Shown here: one piece after another, positions 30,736-39,075 of the stretch
Numbering within the stretch: the stretch's first letter is position 1
How the letters are laid out: each line of letters starts with the position of its first letter
Assembly: GCF_023242315.1 (NCBI RefSeq)
Contig: NZ_JALLIY010000017.1
Span: 1 to 64,000, forward strand
Length of the DNA: 64,000 nucleotides
From: Pseudomonas sp. MWU13-2105
GTDB taxonomy: Bacteria > Pseudomonadota > Gammaproteobacteria > Pseudomonadales > Pseudomonadaceae
Reading direction: 5' to 3'
Made by a program: the position numbers and the translations under genes
The notes under the pieces: model-generated
What the model saw: the letters and a program-made list of their open reading frames with translations, nothing else
What the model was told of the DNA's origin: nothing
The model's database searches: none

Positions 30736-33342
30736 TTAGCTGGCGACGATATTGACCAGTTTGCCGGGCACGACGATCACTTTACGAATCGTCAGGCCAT
30801 CGGTGAAGCGCAGTACGTTTTCGTTGACCCGCGCCGCTGCTTCGATTTCTTCACGGCTGGCGCTGGCCGGCATGTCGATCTGGCCGCGCAGCTTGCCGTT
30901 GACCTGGATCACCAGTTGCAGGCTGTCCTGGACCAGTGCGCTGTTATCCAGCAGCGGCCAGCCGGCGTCGATGATGGCGCCTTCGTGACCGAGGCGGTGC
31001 CACAGCTCGTGGCTGATGTGCGGGGTGATCGGGGCCAGCAGCAGGGCCACGGTTTCCAGGCCTTCCTGGACCAGCGCACGATCCTGCGCGGTGCCTTGCG
31101 GGGCTTTTTCCAGCACGTTCATCAGCGTCATCACCTGGGCGATGGCGGTGTTGAATTTGTGATGCTGGCCGACATCCTGGCTGGCCTGCTTGATCGCCAG
31201 GTGGATCGAGCGACGAATGGCTTTCTGCTCATCGTTCAGCGTCGCCAGCTCCAGCTTGCCCGGCAGGCCCTGGGTCACGTGGGCCTGGGCCAGGCGCCAG
31301 ACGCGCTTGAGGAAGCGGTGCGAACCTTCGACGCCGGAGTCGGACCACTCCAGGCTCATGTCGGGCGGCGAGGCGAACATCATGAACAGGCGGCAGGTGT
31401 CGGCACCGTACTGCTCGATCATCGACTGCGGATCGACGCCGTTGTTCTTCGACTTGGCCATCTTCTCGGTGCCGCCGATTTCCACCGGCAGGCCATCGCT
31501 GAGCAGCTTGGCGCCAATGATCTTGGCCTTGCTGTCGCGCTCGAGCTCGACGTCCGCCGGGTTGAACCAGGTGTAGCCGCCGTTGGCTTCGCGGCGGTAG
31601 TAGGTCTCGGCGACCACCATGCCCTGGGTCAACAGGTTCTTGAACGGCTCGTTGGAGCTGACCAGGCCTTCATCGCGCATCAGCTTGTGGAAGAAGCGCG
31701 CATACAGCAGGTGCAGGATCGCGTGTTCGATACCGCCGATGTACTGGTCCACCGGCAGCCAGTGGTTGGCGGCTTTCGGGTCGACCAGGCCGCCCTCGTA
31801 ATGTGGCGAGGCGTAGCGGGCGTAGTACCAGGACGACTCGACAAAGGTGTCCATGGTGTCGGTTTCACGCTTGGCAGGCTTGCCGCATTTCGGGCAGCTG
31901 CACTCGTAGAACTCGGGCATGCGCGCCAGCGGCGAACCGGCGCCGTCCGGCACCACGTCTTCCGGCAGTACCACCGGCAGTTGGTCTTCCGGGACCGGCA
32001 CGTCACCGCAGCTGTCGCAGTGGATGATCGGGATCGGGCAGCCCCAGTAGCGCTGGCGGCTGATGCCCCAGTCGCGCAAGCGGAACTGGGTGCGCGAGGC
32101 GCCGAGGTTTTTCTTGATCAGGGCGACTTCGATGGCGTCGAAGGCGCCGGCGAAGTCGAGGCCGTCGAACTCGCCGGAGTTGATCAGGCTGCCGTGCTCG
32201 CCATAGGCGTCTTGCCACGGTGCCGGGTTGCTGTCGCCCGAACTGGTGCGCACCACCGACTTGATCGGCAGGTTGTATTTGTGGGCGAACTCGAAATCAC
32301 GCTCGTCGTGGGCCGGCACGGCCATGACCGCGCCGTCGCCGTAATGCATCAGCACGTAGTTGGCGACCCATACCGGCAGTTGCTCGCCGGTCAGCGGGTG
32401 CTCGACGAACAGGCCGGTCGGCAGGCCTTTCTTTTCCTGGGTGGCGACGTCGGCTTCGGCGACGCTGCCGCCCTTGCACTCGGCGATGAACGCCTGCAAT
32501 GCCGGGTTGTTGCGCGCGGCCAGGCTGGCCAGCGGGTGCTCGGCGGCCACGGCGACGTAGGTCGCGCCCATCAGGGTGTCCGGACGGGTGGTGAAGACTT
32601 TCAGGCTGCCGGCTTCGCCGATGGAGTCGACATGGTAGGGGAACTGTACTTCCATGCCGCGGGACTTGCCGATCCAGTTGCGCTGCATGGTCTTGACCTG
32701 CTCGGGCCAGCCCGGCAGCTCGTCGAGGCTTTCCAGCAGTTCATCGGCGTAGGCGGTGATCTTGAAGTAGTACATCGGGATTTCGCGCTTTTCGATCAGC
32801 GCGCCGGAGCGCCAGCCGCGGCCGTCGATCACTTGCTCGTTGGCCAGTACGGTCTGGTCCACCGGGTCCCAGTTGACGGTGCCGTTCTTGCGGTAGATCA
32901 CGCCTTTTTCGAACAGGCGGGTGAACAGCCATTGTTCCCAGCGGTAGTAATCCGGCTTGCAGGTGGTCACTTCGCGGGACCAGTCCACCGCCAGGCCCAG
33001 GCTGCGCAGCTGGGTCTTCATGTAGGCGATGTTTTCGTAGGTCCACTTGGCCGGTGCGACGTTGTTCTTCATCGCGGCGTTTTCCGCCGGCATGCCGAAG
33101 GCGTCCCAACCCATGGGTTGCAGGACGTTCTTGCCTTGCATGCGCTGGTAACGGGCGATCACGTCACCGATGGTGTAGTTGCGCACGTGCCCCATGTGTA
33201 GCTTGCCGCTGGGGTAAGGGAACATCGACAGGCAGTAATACGTCTCCTTGCCTGGCTGTTCACTGACTTCAAAGGACTTTTGCGCGTCCCAGAACGATTG
33301 GGCGGCGTTTTCGATTTCACGGGGCTGATAGTGTTCGTGCAT
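30736..33342 (-). CDS. leuS: Leucyl-tRNA synthetase
   Basis: 868-residue class I synthetase. The HIGH motif is HMGH in YPSGKLHMGHVRNYT; the editing domain (about 220-415) contains FTTRPDTLMGATYVAVA; the zinc-finger-like CGxC pairs (CDSCGD, CSCPKCGK) are visible; and the KMSKS loop reads KMAKS (in GGTEKMAKSKNNG). The start at 33342 matches the family N-terminus MHEHYQPREIE. It leads the leuS-lptE-holA unit. Confidence 0.98.
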   Translation of the reverse strand: MHEHYQPREIENAAQSFWDAQKSFEVSEQPGKETYYCLSMFPYPSGKLHMGHVRNYTIGDVIARYQRMQGKNVLQPMGWDAFGMPAENAAMKNNVAPAKWTYENIAYMKTQLRSLGLAVDWSREVTTCKPDYYRWEQWLFTRLFEKGVIYRKNGTVNWDPVDQTVLANEQVIDGRGWRSGALIEKREIPMYYFKITAYADELLESLDELPGWPEQVKTMQRNWIGKSRGMEVQFPYHVDSIGEAGSLKVFTTRPDTLMGATYVAVAAEHPLASLAARNNPALQAFIAECKGGSVAEADVATQEKKGLPTGLFVEHPLTGEQLPVWVANYVLMHYGDGAVMAVPAHDERDFEFAHKYNLPIKSVVRTSSGDSNPAPWQDAYGEHGSLINSGEFDGLDFAGAFDAIEVALIKKNLGASRTQFRLRDWGISRQRYWGCPIPIIHCDSCGDVPVPEDQLPVVLPEDVVPDGAGSPLARMPEFYECSCPKCGKPAKRETDTMDTFVESSWYYARYASPHYEGGLVDPKAANHWLPVDQYIGGIEHAILHLLYARFFHKLMRDEGLVSSNEPFKNLLTQGMVVAETYYRREANGGYTWFNPADVELERDSKAKIIGAKLLSDGLPVEIGGTEKMAKSKNNGVDPQSMIEQYGADTCRLFMMFASPPDMSLEWSDSGVEGSHRFLKRVWRLAQAHVTQGLPGKLELATLNDEQKAIRRSIHLAIKQASQDVGQHHKFNTAIAQVMTLMNVLEKAPQGTAQDRALVQEGLETVALLLAPITPHISHELWHRLGHEGAIIDAGWPLLDNSALVQDSLQLVIQVNGKLRGQIDMPASASREEIEAAARVNENVLRFTDGLTIRKVIVVPGKLVNIVAS

Positions 33343-33565
33343 GGCTACTTGTACTGGAAAGGGTGGCCTAATCCTCTTCAATGCATCCGTAAGGCGGTGC
33401 TGGAAGTGGAGTTACAGGAAGCGCCGTAGCATACATGACGCCGCTCTATCGAGGGAAACCCTGATTGCGCCGCCGCAGCCGTTGGTCGCGGCGTTCGGCT
33501 GGTTTGCCGGACACCGCTAAGCTTGGAAGAGGGGGAGTGATTCTTATCTTCAATGAGGTGAGCGG

Positions 33566-33883
33566 ATGGTGGAGTCGCAGCGATATGTCATGAAACCCGA
33601 GTTGTACGAGCGTTTGATCACCCGTCTGGGGCTTGCCCTGGACGCAGCCAGCACGGCGGCGCGCTTGCGTGATGAGCGGCCTGCCGAGTTGGAGTTGCGT
33701 GGCTTGAGCCATGCCGAGTTCGAATTGATCCGGGCCTACCTGGATCTCAGTGGACGGGATCTGCCTGCGCCGCCTTCCGTTGTGGAGCACAAGGTATCAC
33801 CCCGTTCGGCCGAGATTATCTGGTTGAAGGACAAAATGCCCAACCCCGGTTCGGCGAAGTTCAAGTCGGTGGGAATCAAGTAA
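33566..33883 (+). CDS. Hypothetical protein, 105 residues
   Basis: Not recognised. It is mostly helical and charged: MKPELYERLITRLGLALD, then a Glu/Leu-rich helix (ELELRGLSHAEFELIRAYL), a Pro-rich turn (DLPAPPSVVEHK) and a basic tail. No signal or membrane segment. GAGGTGA lies 5-11 bases before the ATG at 33566, and codon usage resembles real genes nearby, so I accept it as coding. It is divergent from leuS. The 220-base gap before it holds only a GC-rich inverted repeat (CGCCGC/GCGGCG near 33467-33497). Confidence 0.7.
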   Translation: MVESQRYVMKPELYERLITRLGLALDAASTAARLRDERPAELELRGLSHAEFELIRAYLDLSGRDLPAPPSVVEHKVSPRSAEIIWLKDKMPNPGSAKFKSVGIK

Positions 33884-33981
33884 GGTTCGCCCGGCGGCAT
33901 GCTGTTGTCTGTCGCTAACCTGGCTTCGATTTGAAGTCATTGTTCCAGAGGTTGTTGATTGATCTCGATGCACTTAGGCTT

Positions 33982-34004
33982 CGGGCATCTTCTGGAGATG
34001 CCCG
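33982..34004 (+). promoter_or_regulatory. Hairpin covering the ribosome binding site of the YdcF-family gene
   Basis: CGGGCATCT (33982-33990), loop TCTGG, AGATGCCCG (33996-34004): a perfect 9-bp stem ending on the base before the ATG at 34005. The only Shine-Dalgarno-like sequence (GGAG, 33994-33997) is half in the loop and half in the stem, so folding would restrict ribosome access. Confidence 0.75.
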
Positions 34005-34766
34005 ATGCCTATTCGTTACATCCTCAAACAATTGCTCTTGCCGCCCGGCCTGCTGTTGCTGTTGCTGCTGTTTGCCTGGTGGTTTCGGCGCAGTCGTCCG
34101 CGGCTGGCCGGGCTGTGCTTTGTCCTTGGCCTGTGCGGGTTCTGGTTGATGAGCCTGCCGGTGGCAGTGGAATGGGGCGCGCGGGCGCTGGAGACGGTGC
34201 CGCCGCTTGAGCGCGGTGAGTGGGCGGGGCTGGCGCAGCGCGCCGATGCCATTGTGGTGCTGGGGTCGGGGCGTGAGCGCGGTGATCCGGCGTGGGGCGA
34301 CGACCAGCCGACCGGCATCGGCCTGGAGCGCCAGCGCTATGCGGCGCGGCTGGCCAAGGCTTCCGGGCTGCCGGTGCTGACCAGTGGTGGTTTGCACTAT
34401 GGCACGCCGCCGAGTGAAGCGGCGTTGATGGCGGCGTCGATGCAGGGTGATTTCGACGTGACGGTGCGCTGGCAGGAAGGGCGTAGCACCACGACCTGGG
34501 AAAATGCCCAATTCAGTTATGAACTGCTGGCGCCGCTGGGTATCAAGCGGGTGGTGGTGGTGACCCATGCCGCGCATATGTCGCGCGCGATGTGGAGCTT
34601 TGAAAAAGCCGGTTTTACCGTGGTGCCGGCACCGGTGGGCTTTTTCGGGCGGGACAACTCCAGGCCGCTGGGCGGCTGGATGCCGGAGTTCAAGGCGATC
34701 TGGCGTAGCGGGCAGTTGATCAATGAGGCGTTGGGGCAGGTGGGTTACCGGCTCTTTTACCGTTAA
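34005..34766 (+). CDS. YdcF/ElyC-family envelope protein (DUF218)
   Basis: 253 residues. Two hydrophobic segments near the N-terminus (about 8-28 and 34-52) anchor it, and the DUF218 domain follows: ADAIVVLGSGRERGD, AKASGLPVLTSGG, STTTWENAQFS and VVVTHAAHMSRAMWSFEKAG. ElyC of E. coli supports peptidoglycan synthesis at low temperature by affecting undecaprenyl phosphate use; whether this homologue does so is inferred. The start codon abuts a perfect hairpin. Confidence 0.92.
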   Translation: MPIRYILKQLLLPPGLLLLLLLFAWWFRRSRPRLAGLCFVLGLCGFWLMSLPVAVEWGARALETVPPLERGEWAGLAQRADAIVVLGSGRERGDPAWGDDQPTGIGLERQRYAARLAKASGLPVLTSGGLHYGTPPSEAALMAASMQGDFDVTVRWQEGRSTTTWENAQFSYELLAPLGIKRVVVVTHAAHMSRAMWSFEKAGFTVVPAPVGFFGRDNSRPLGGWMPEFKAIWRSGQLINEALGQVGYRLFYR

Positions 34767-34804
34767 GCCAAGACCGGACACAAATGCGTGTAGTGGGCGC
34801 TACT

Positions 34805-34940
34805 TTGTGGCGAGGGGGCTTGCTCCCGTTCGGCTGCGAAGCAGTCGTAAAGCCGATCAACGTGTTCTAGCTGTTCCACCGTGATCACTGGTTTCAGGGC
34901 CGCTTCGCGCCCCGGCGCGGGCAAGCTCGCTCGCCACAAG
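34805..34940. repeat. Long REP pair (GTGGCGAG class)
   Basis: Arms TTGTGGCGAGGGGGCTTGCT and CGGGCAAGCTCGCTCGCCAC flank an interior with GTTCGGCTGCGAAGCAGTCG, shared with the elements at 27091 and 38911. It lies between convergent YdcF and lnt genes. Confidence 0.85.
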
Positions 34941-34958
34941 TGTATGCTACCTCTCAGG

Positions 34959-36482
34959 CTACACCGTCTTGGCAATCCGGCTGGCCAGTAAGGCCCAGCC
35001 GAACAGCAAGCCGCACAGGATGATCAACGGCCACGAACGCCACTGCAGGTAAGGCGTCAGGTTGTGCATCGGCACCACCTCGCCATACAAAATACCCTGC
35101 TCGAACTGCGGAATCCGCGTGGTGATCTCGCCGTATGGGTTGATCAGGCCGGTGACACCGTTGTTGGTGGCGCGGATCATCCAGCGCCCGGCCTCCAGTG
35201 CGCGCATCTGGGCCATTTGCAGGTGTTGCAAGGGGCCGATCGAGGTGCCGAACCAGGTGTCGTTGCTGATGGTCAGCAGCAGGTCGCTGCGTGCCGAGAG
35301 GCTGGCGGCGAATTCCGGGTAGACCACTTCATAGCAGATGAACGGGGCGATCCGGTAGCCCTTGGCTTGCAGCAGTGCCTGGTCATCCGGGCCGCGGGCG
35401 AAATCGGACATCGGCAGGTTGAAGAAGTCGATCAGTCCACGCAGCAGGTCCTGCAGCGGCACGTATTCACCAAAGGGCACCAGTTTCTGCTTCAGGTAGG
35501 TGCCGTCGCCTTCGCCGGTCACGGTGATGCCGTTGTAGTAGCGCTTCTCGTGGTTCACCACTTCGCGGATTGGCACGCCGGTGATCAGCGCCGACTGCCG
35601 GTCCGCGGCGAAGCGGCCCATCATCGCCAGGTAGCCTTCTGCCGACTCCTTCAGTACCGGCACGGCGGTTTCCGGCCAGATCAGCAGGTCCACGCGTTTG
35701 GAGCGGAAACTCAGGTCGCGGTACAGCGCCAGTTGGGCGTCGATCTGCGTAGGGTCCCACTTCATGCTCTGTTCGATATTGCCCTGGATCGCCGCCACCG
35801 TCAGCGGTTCGCCCGACGGACTGGTCCAGGCGTGATGCTTGAGCGCGATGCCCGCCACCCAGGGGCCGACCAACAGCACGGCGCCCAGGACGATAAAGGC
35901 CTTGCGCCCAGCCTTGAGCAAGCGGCGGGCGTTGTACAGCAGCGCGGCGCTCAGGGCCAGGGTGAAGGAAATCAACCAGATCCCACCCAGCGGCGCGAGG
36001 CCCGCCAGTGGGCCATCGAGCTGGCTGTAACCGGAATAGAGCCAGGGGAAACCGGTCAGGAACCAGCCGCGAAAGGCTTCCTGGCCCACCCACAGGGCGG
36101 CGAAGGCCAGCGCATCGGCCAGCGGCGCTTCGTTGCGGCGTATCCAGCGCGCCCAGAGCCAGGCGGGCAGGGCGAAGAACCAGGCAATTGCAGCGGTGAA
36201 CGCGAGCATCAGGAAACCCGCCAGCAACACCGAAGCATCGCCGTAGGTATGGATACTCACGTAGATCCAGCTGGTACCGGCGCCGAACAGGCCGAAGCCG
36301 AAGCACCAGCCGCGCCCCAGCGCCTGGCGCGGTGACAGCTCGCGCAGGCCGGCATAGAACACGCCTACCGCCAGCAATGCCAAGGGCCAGATATCGTACG
36401 GCGCCAGGGCCAGGGTGGTCAGTGCGCCGGCCGCCACGGCCAGCAGATTACCGGGCCAGCCGGGGCGGGTTAAGCGCAGCAT
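34959..36482 (-). CDS. lnt: Apolipoprotein N-acyltransferase
   Basis: 507 residues. Lnt adds the third acyl chain to lipoproteins at the inner membrane. About six N-terminal membrane helices precede a nitrilase-like periplasmic domain with the catalytic Glu in LLIWPETAVPV, Lys in TYLKQKLVPFGEYVP and Cys in IAPFICYEVVYPE. A final helix (about 480-500) closes the protein. The corC gene lies 8 bases upstream, so the two are cotranscribed. Confidence 0.98.
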   Translation of the reverse strand: MLRLTRPGWPGNLLAVAAGALTTLALAPYDIWPLALLAVGVFYAGLRELSPRQALGRGWCFGFGLFGAGTSWIYVSIHTYGDASVLLAGFLMLAFTAAIAWFFALPAWLWARWIRRNEAPLADALAFAALWVGQEAFRGWFLTGFPWLYSGYSQLDGPLAGLAPLGGIWLISFTLALSAALLYNARRLLKAGRKAFIVLGAVLLVGPWVAGIALKHHAWTSPSGEPLTVAAIQGNIEQSMKWDPTQIDAQLALYRDLSFRSKRVDLLIWPETAVPVLKESAEGYLAMMGRFAADRQSALITGVPIREVVNHEKRYYNGITVTGEGDGTYLKQKLVPFGEYVPLQDLLRGLIDFFNLPMSDFARGPDDQALLQAKGYRIAPFICYEVVYPEFAASLSARSDLLLTISNDTWFGTSIGPLQHLQMAQMRALEAGRWMIRATNNGVTGLINPYGEITTRIPQFEQGILYGEVVPMHNLTPYLQWRSWPLIILCGLLFGWALLASRIAKTV

Positions 36483-36490
36483 GTCAGTCC

Positions 36491-37330
36491 TTAGCGGCTA
36501 ATGGGGGTCAGGCGGATCAGGTGGATGCGACGGCTGTCGGCATTCAGGATGCGGAAACGATACGCGCCGATTTCGGTGATTTCATTACGCTTGGGCAGGT
36601 GACCGAACGCGCTCATCACCAGGCCGCCGACGGTGTCGAATTCGTCATCGGAGAATTCGCTGTCGAAGAAGGCGTTGAAGTTCTCGATCGGCGTCAATGC
36701 CTTGATCAGGAAGTCACCGCTGGGCAGGGGCTTGATGTAGCTGTCTTCCTCGACGTCGTGCTCATCCTCGATATCGCCGACGATCTGTTCCAGTACGTCC
36801 TCGATGGTCACCAGGCCCGCCACGCCGCCGTACTCGTCGATGACGATGGCCATGTGATTGTGATTGGCGCGGAACTCGCGCAGCAGCACGTTCAGGCGCT
36901 TGGACTCGGGGACGAAGGTTGCCGGGCGCAGCAGGTCCTTGATGTTGAAGGTGTCGCCGTTTTCCTGCAGCACCAGTGGCAACAGGTCCTTGGCCAGCAA
37001 CACACCCATGACGTCGTCATGGCTTTCGCCGATCACCGGGTAGCGCGAGTGCGCGGCGTTGATGACCGCCGGGAGGAATTCGCGGGGTGTCTGCGTCGCC
37101 TTGATGCTGATCATCTGCGAGCGCGGGACCATGATGTCGCGGACTTGCAGGTCAGCGACCTGGATGGCGCCTTCGACGATGGCCAGCGCTTCGCTGTCCA
37201 GCAACTTGTTCTGGTGGGCTTCGCGCAGCAGCTCCAGCAGCTCCTGGCGGTTTTTCGGCTCATGGGCAAAAGCCTGGGTCAGTTTACCCAGCCAGGACTT
37301 CTGCCCGTTGCTCGATCGATCTTCGCTCAT
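36491..37330 (-). CDS. corC: CorC/YbeX CBS-domain protein
   Basis: 279 residues: two CBS domains (about 65-190, including VRDIMVPRSQMISI and MAIVIDEYGGVAGLVTIEDVLEQIVG) and a C-terminal CorC_HlyC transporter-associated domain. There is no membrane part, so this is the soluble YbeX type rather than a transporter. YbeX is linked to magnesium homeostasis and ribosome maturation, in keeping with its neighbours ybeY and ybeZ. Confidence 0.96.
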   Translation of the reverse strand: MSEDRSSNGQKSWLGKLTQAFAHEPKNRQELLELLREAHQNKLLDSEALAIVEGAIQVADLQVRDIMVPRSQMISIKATQTPREFLPAVINAAHSRYPVIGESHDDVMGVLLAKDLLPLVLQENGDTFNIKDLLRPATFVPESKRLNVLLREFRANHNHMAIVIDEYGGVAGLVTIEDVLEQIVGDIEDEHDVEEDSYIKPLPSGDFLIKALTPIENFNAFFDSEFSDDEFDTVGGLVMSAFGHLPKRNEITEIGAYRFRILNADSRRIHLIRLTPISR

Positions 37331-37364
37331 AGCGATTTACTCGTATCCCTTGGTGGTGGAGTGA

Positions 37365-37823
37365 TCAGTGTTCGTCATCGATATAGGGGTCGGGATGACC
37401 CAATTCGGCAAGCAACGTTCGTTCCAGTGCTTCCATTTCCTCGGCTTCCTCGTCATCTATATGGTCGTAGCCCAATAGATGCAGGCAGCCGTGAATGACC
37501 AGATGGGCCCAGTGGGCCTCCAATGCCTTGCCTTGTTCGCTGGCTTCGCGCGCGACCACCGGGATGCAGATCACCAGGTCGCCGAGCAGTGGGATATCCA
37601 GCATTTCGTCCGGCACGTCGGCGGGAAAGGACAGCACGTTGGTCGCGTAGTCCTTGTGCCGCCAGGTGTGGTTGAGTTCGCGGCCTTCGGCTTCGTCCAC
37701 CAGGCGGATGGTCAGCTCGGAGTCGGCCGTGCGCTGGCGCAGGGCCAGTTCGCACCAGCGGCGAAACTCGGCGTCGCTCGGCGCGGGGGCCTGCGAGGCC
37801 CGTTGCAGATCAAGTTCAAGCAT
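37365..37823 (-). CDS. ybeY: Endoribonuclease YbeY
   Basis: 152 residues. Zinc-dependent RNase involved in 16S rRNA 3'-end maturation and ribosome quality control. The metal motif HLVIHGCLHLLGYDH (HxxxHxxxxxH) is intact, and NVLSFPAD is a family signature. The ATG at 37823 lies inside the end of ybeZ (8-base overlap), indicating translational coupling. Confidence 0.97.
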   Translation of the reverse strand: MLELDLQRASQAPAPSDAEFRRWCELALRQRTADSELTIRLVDEAEGRELNHTWRHKDYATNVLSFPADVPDEMLDIPLLGDLVICIPVVAREASEQGKALEAHWAHLVIHGCLHLLGYDHIDDEEAEEMEALERTLLAELGHPDPYIDDEH

Positions 37824-38817
37824 CGCGGCGGGTACCCTGGGTAGCGTCTTCGGCACTGTTTTCAAAGCGCTCGTAGGCTTCGACAATCCGCTGCACCAGC
37901 GGATGGCGGACCACGTCCTTGGGCATGAAATGGGTGAAGCTGATGCCTGGTACGTCCTTGAGGACCTTGATCACGTGGGCCAGCCCGGATCGCGTGCCCT
38001 TGGGCAGGTCGACCTGGGTGATGTCGCCGGTGATCACCGCGGTGGAGCCGAAGCCGATGCGGGTCAGGAACATTTTCATCTGTTCGACGGTGGTGTTCTG
38101 GCTTTCGTCGAGGATGATGAAGCTGTTGTTCAGGGTCCGGCCGCGCATGTAGGCCAGCGGTGCGACTTCGATGACCTGGCGCTCGATCAGCTTGGCCACG
38201 TATTCGAAACCGAGCATTTCATAGAGGGCGTCGTAGAGCGGGCGCAGGTACGGGTCGATCTTCTGGGCCAGGTCGCCGGGCAGGAAACCGAGCTTTTCAC
38301 CGGCTTCGACCGCCGGGCGCACCAGCAGGATGCGACGCACCTGCTCGCGCTCCAGCGCATCCACGGCGCAGGCCACCGCCAGGTAGGTCTTGCCGGTACC
38401 TGCCGGGCCGATGCCGAAGTTGATGTCGTTGCCGAGGATTTCCTTCACGTAGCGCTGCTGATTCAGGCCGCGAGGGCGAATCATGCCTTTCTTGGTGCGC
38501 AGGGCCACGCTGGCTTCGGCCACCGGGTTGTCGCGCAGGTCTTCGGCACTCGATTCCTGCAGGAACAGGTGGACCATGTCCGGCGACAGCTCGGTACCCT
38601 TGGTTTCCCGGTACAGGCGGCGCAGCAGGTTTTCCGCGGAGGAGGTGAGCTTGGGTTCGCCGATCAGTTCGAACTGATTGCCGCGATTGCGGATCTCGAT
38701 GGTCAGGCGTTGTTCGATCAAGCGCAAGTGCTCGTCGAACTGCCCGCACAGATTGGCGAAGCGGCGAGCCTCGAAGGGCTCGAGGATGAAACGATGAGGT
38801 TCGATGGGTGCGTTCAA
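37816..38817 (-). CDS. ybeZ: PhoH-like ATPase YbeZ
   Basis: 333 residues. Walker A is GPAGTGKTYLA; ILLVRPAVEAGEKLGFLPGD and FIILDESQNTTVEQMKM (Walker B) are PhoH signatures. It probably works with YbeY in RNA processing. The best start is TTG at 38817, giving the pseudomonad N-terminus (M)NAPIEPHRFILEPFEA; the frame is open further upstream only because it enters REP sequence. No clear ribosome binding site precedes the TTG. Confidence 0.95.
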   Translation of the reverse strand: MNAPIEPHRFILEPFEARRFANLCGQFDEHLRLIEQRLTIEIRNRGNQFELIGEPKLTSSAENLLRRLYRETKGTELSPDMVHLFLQESSAEDLRDNPVAEASVALRTKKGMIRPRGLNQQRYVKEILGNDINFGIGPAGTGKTYLAVACAVDALEREQVRRILLVRPAVEAGEKLGFLPGDLAQKIDPYLRPLYDALYEMLGFEYVAKLIERQVIEVAPLAYMRGRTLNNSFIILDESQNTTVEQMKMFLTRIGFGSTAVITGDITQVDLPKGTRSGLAHVIKVLKDVPGISFTHFMPKDVVRHPLVQRIVEAYERFENSAEDATQGTRRDA

Positions 38818-38910
38818 GGTCGTTTTTAGCCGCCCGACGGCAATTGAGATGAAATCAAGGATAACGCTAGCAGCCCGGGGGCGAAAGCTCTTATGAACGC
38901 TGAATGTCCC

Positions 38911-39060
38911 CTGTGACGAGGGGGCTTGCCCCCGTTCGGCTGCGCAGCAGTCGTAAAGCCGGCTACCTCGGTCTCCCTGATGCACCGGATTCGCCGGTTT
39001 TGGGGCCGCTTCGCAGCCCTGTGCGGCGATGCGGCGTTCCGACAAGCCCGCTCGCCACAG
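38911..39060. repeat. Long REP pair (GTGGCGAG class, diverged)
   Basis: Arms TGACGAGGGGGCTTGCCCCC and GACAAGCCCGCTCGCCACAG enclose GTTCGGCTGCGCAGCAGTCG. It fills most of the gap between ybeZ and miaB. Confidence 0.85.
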
Positions 39061-39075
39061 CAGCCCGCAAGGGCT

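Noticed and set aside
30916..33201. Very long plus-strand open frame antisense to leuS
   Set aside because: LeuS is unmistakable on the minus strand; the antisense reading is rich in Ala, Gly, Val, Arg and His with no known motif.
38817..39045. N-terminal extension of ybeZ into upstream sequence
   Set aside because: The extra residues are translated REP sequence and are not part of the PhoH family.
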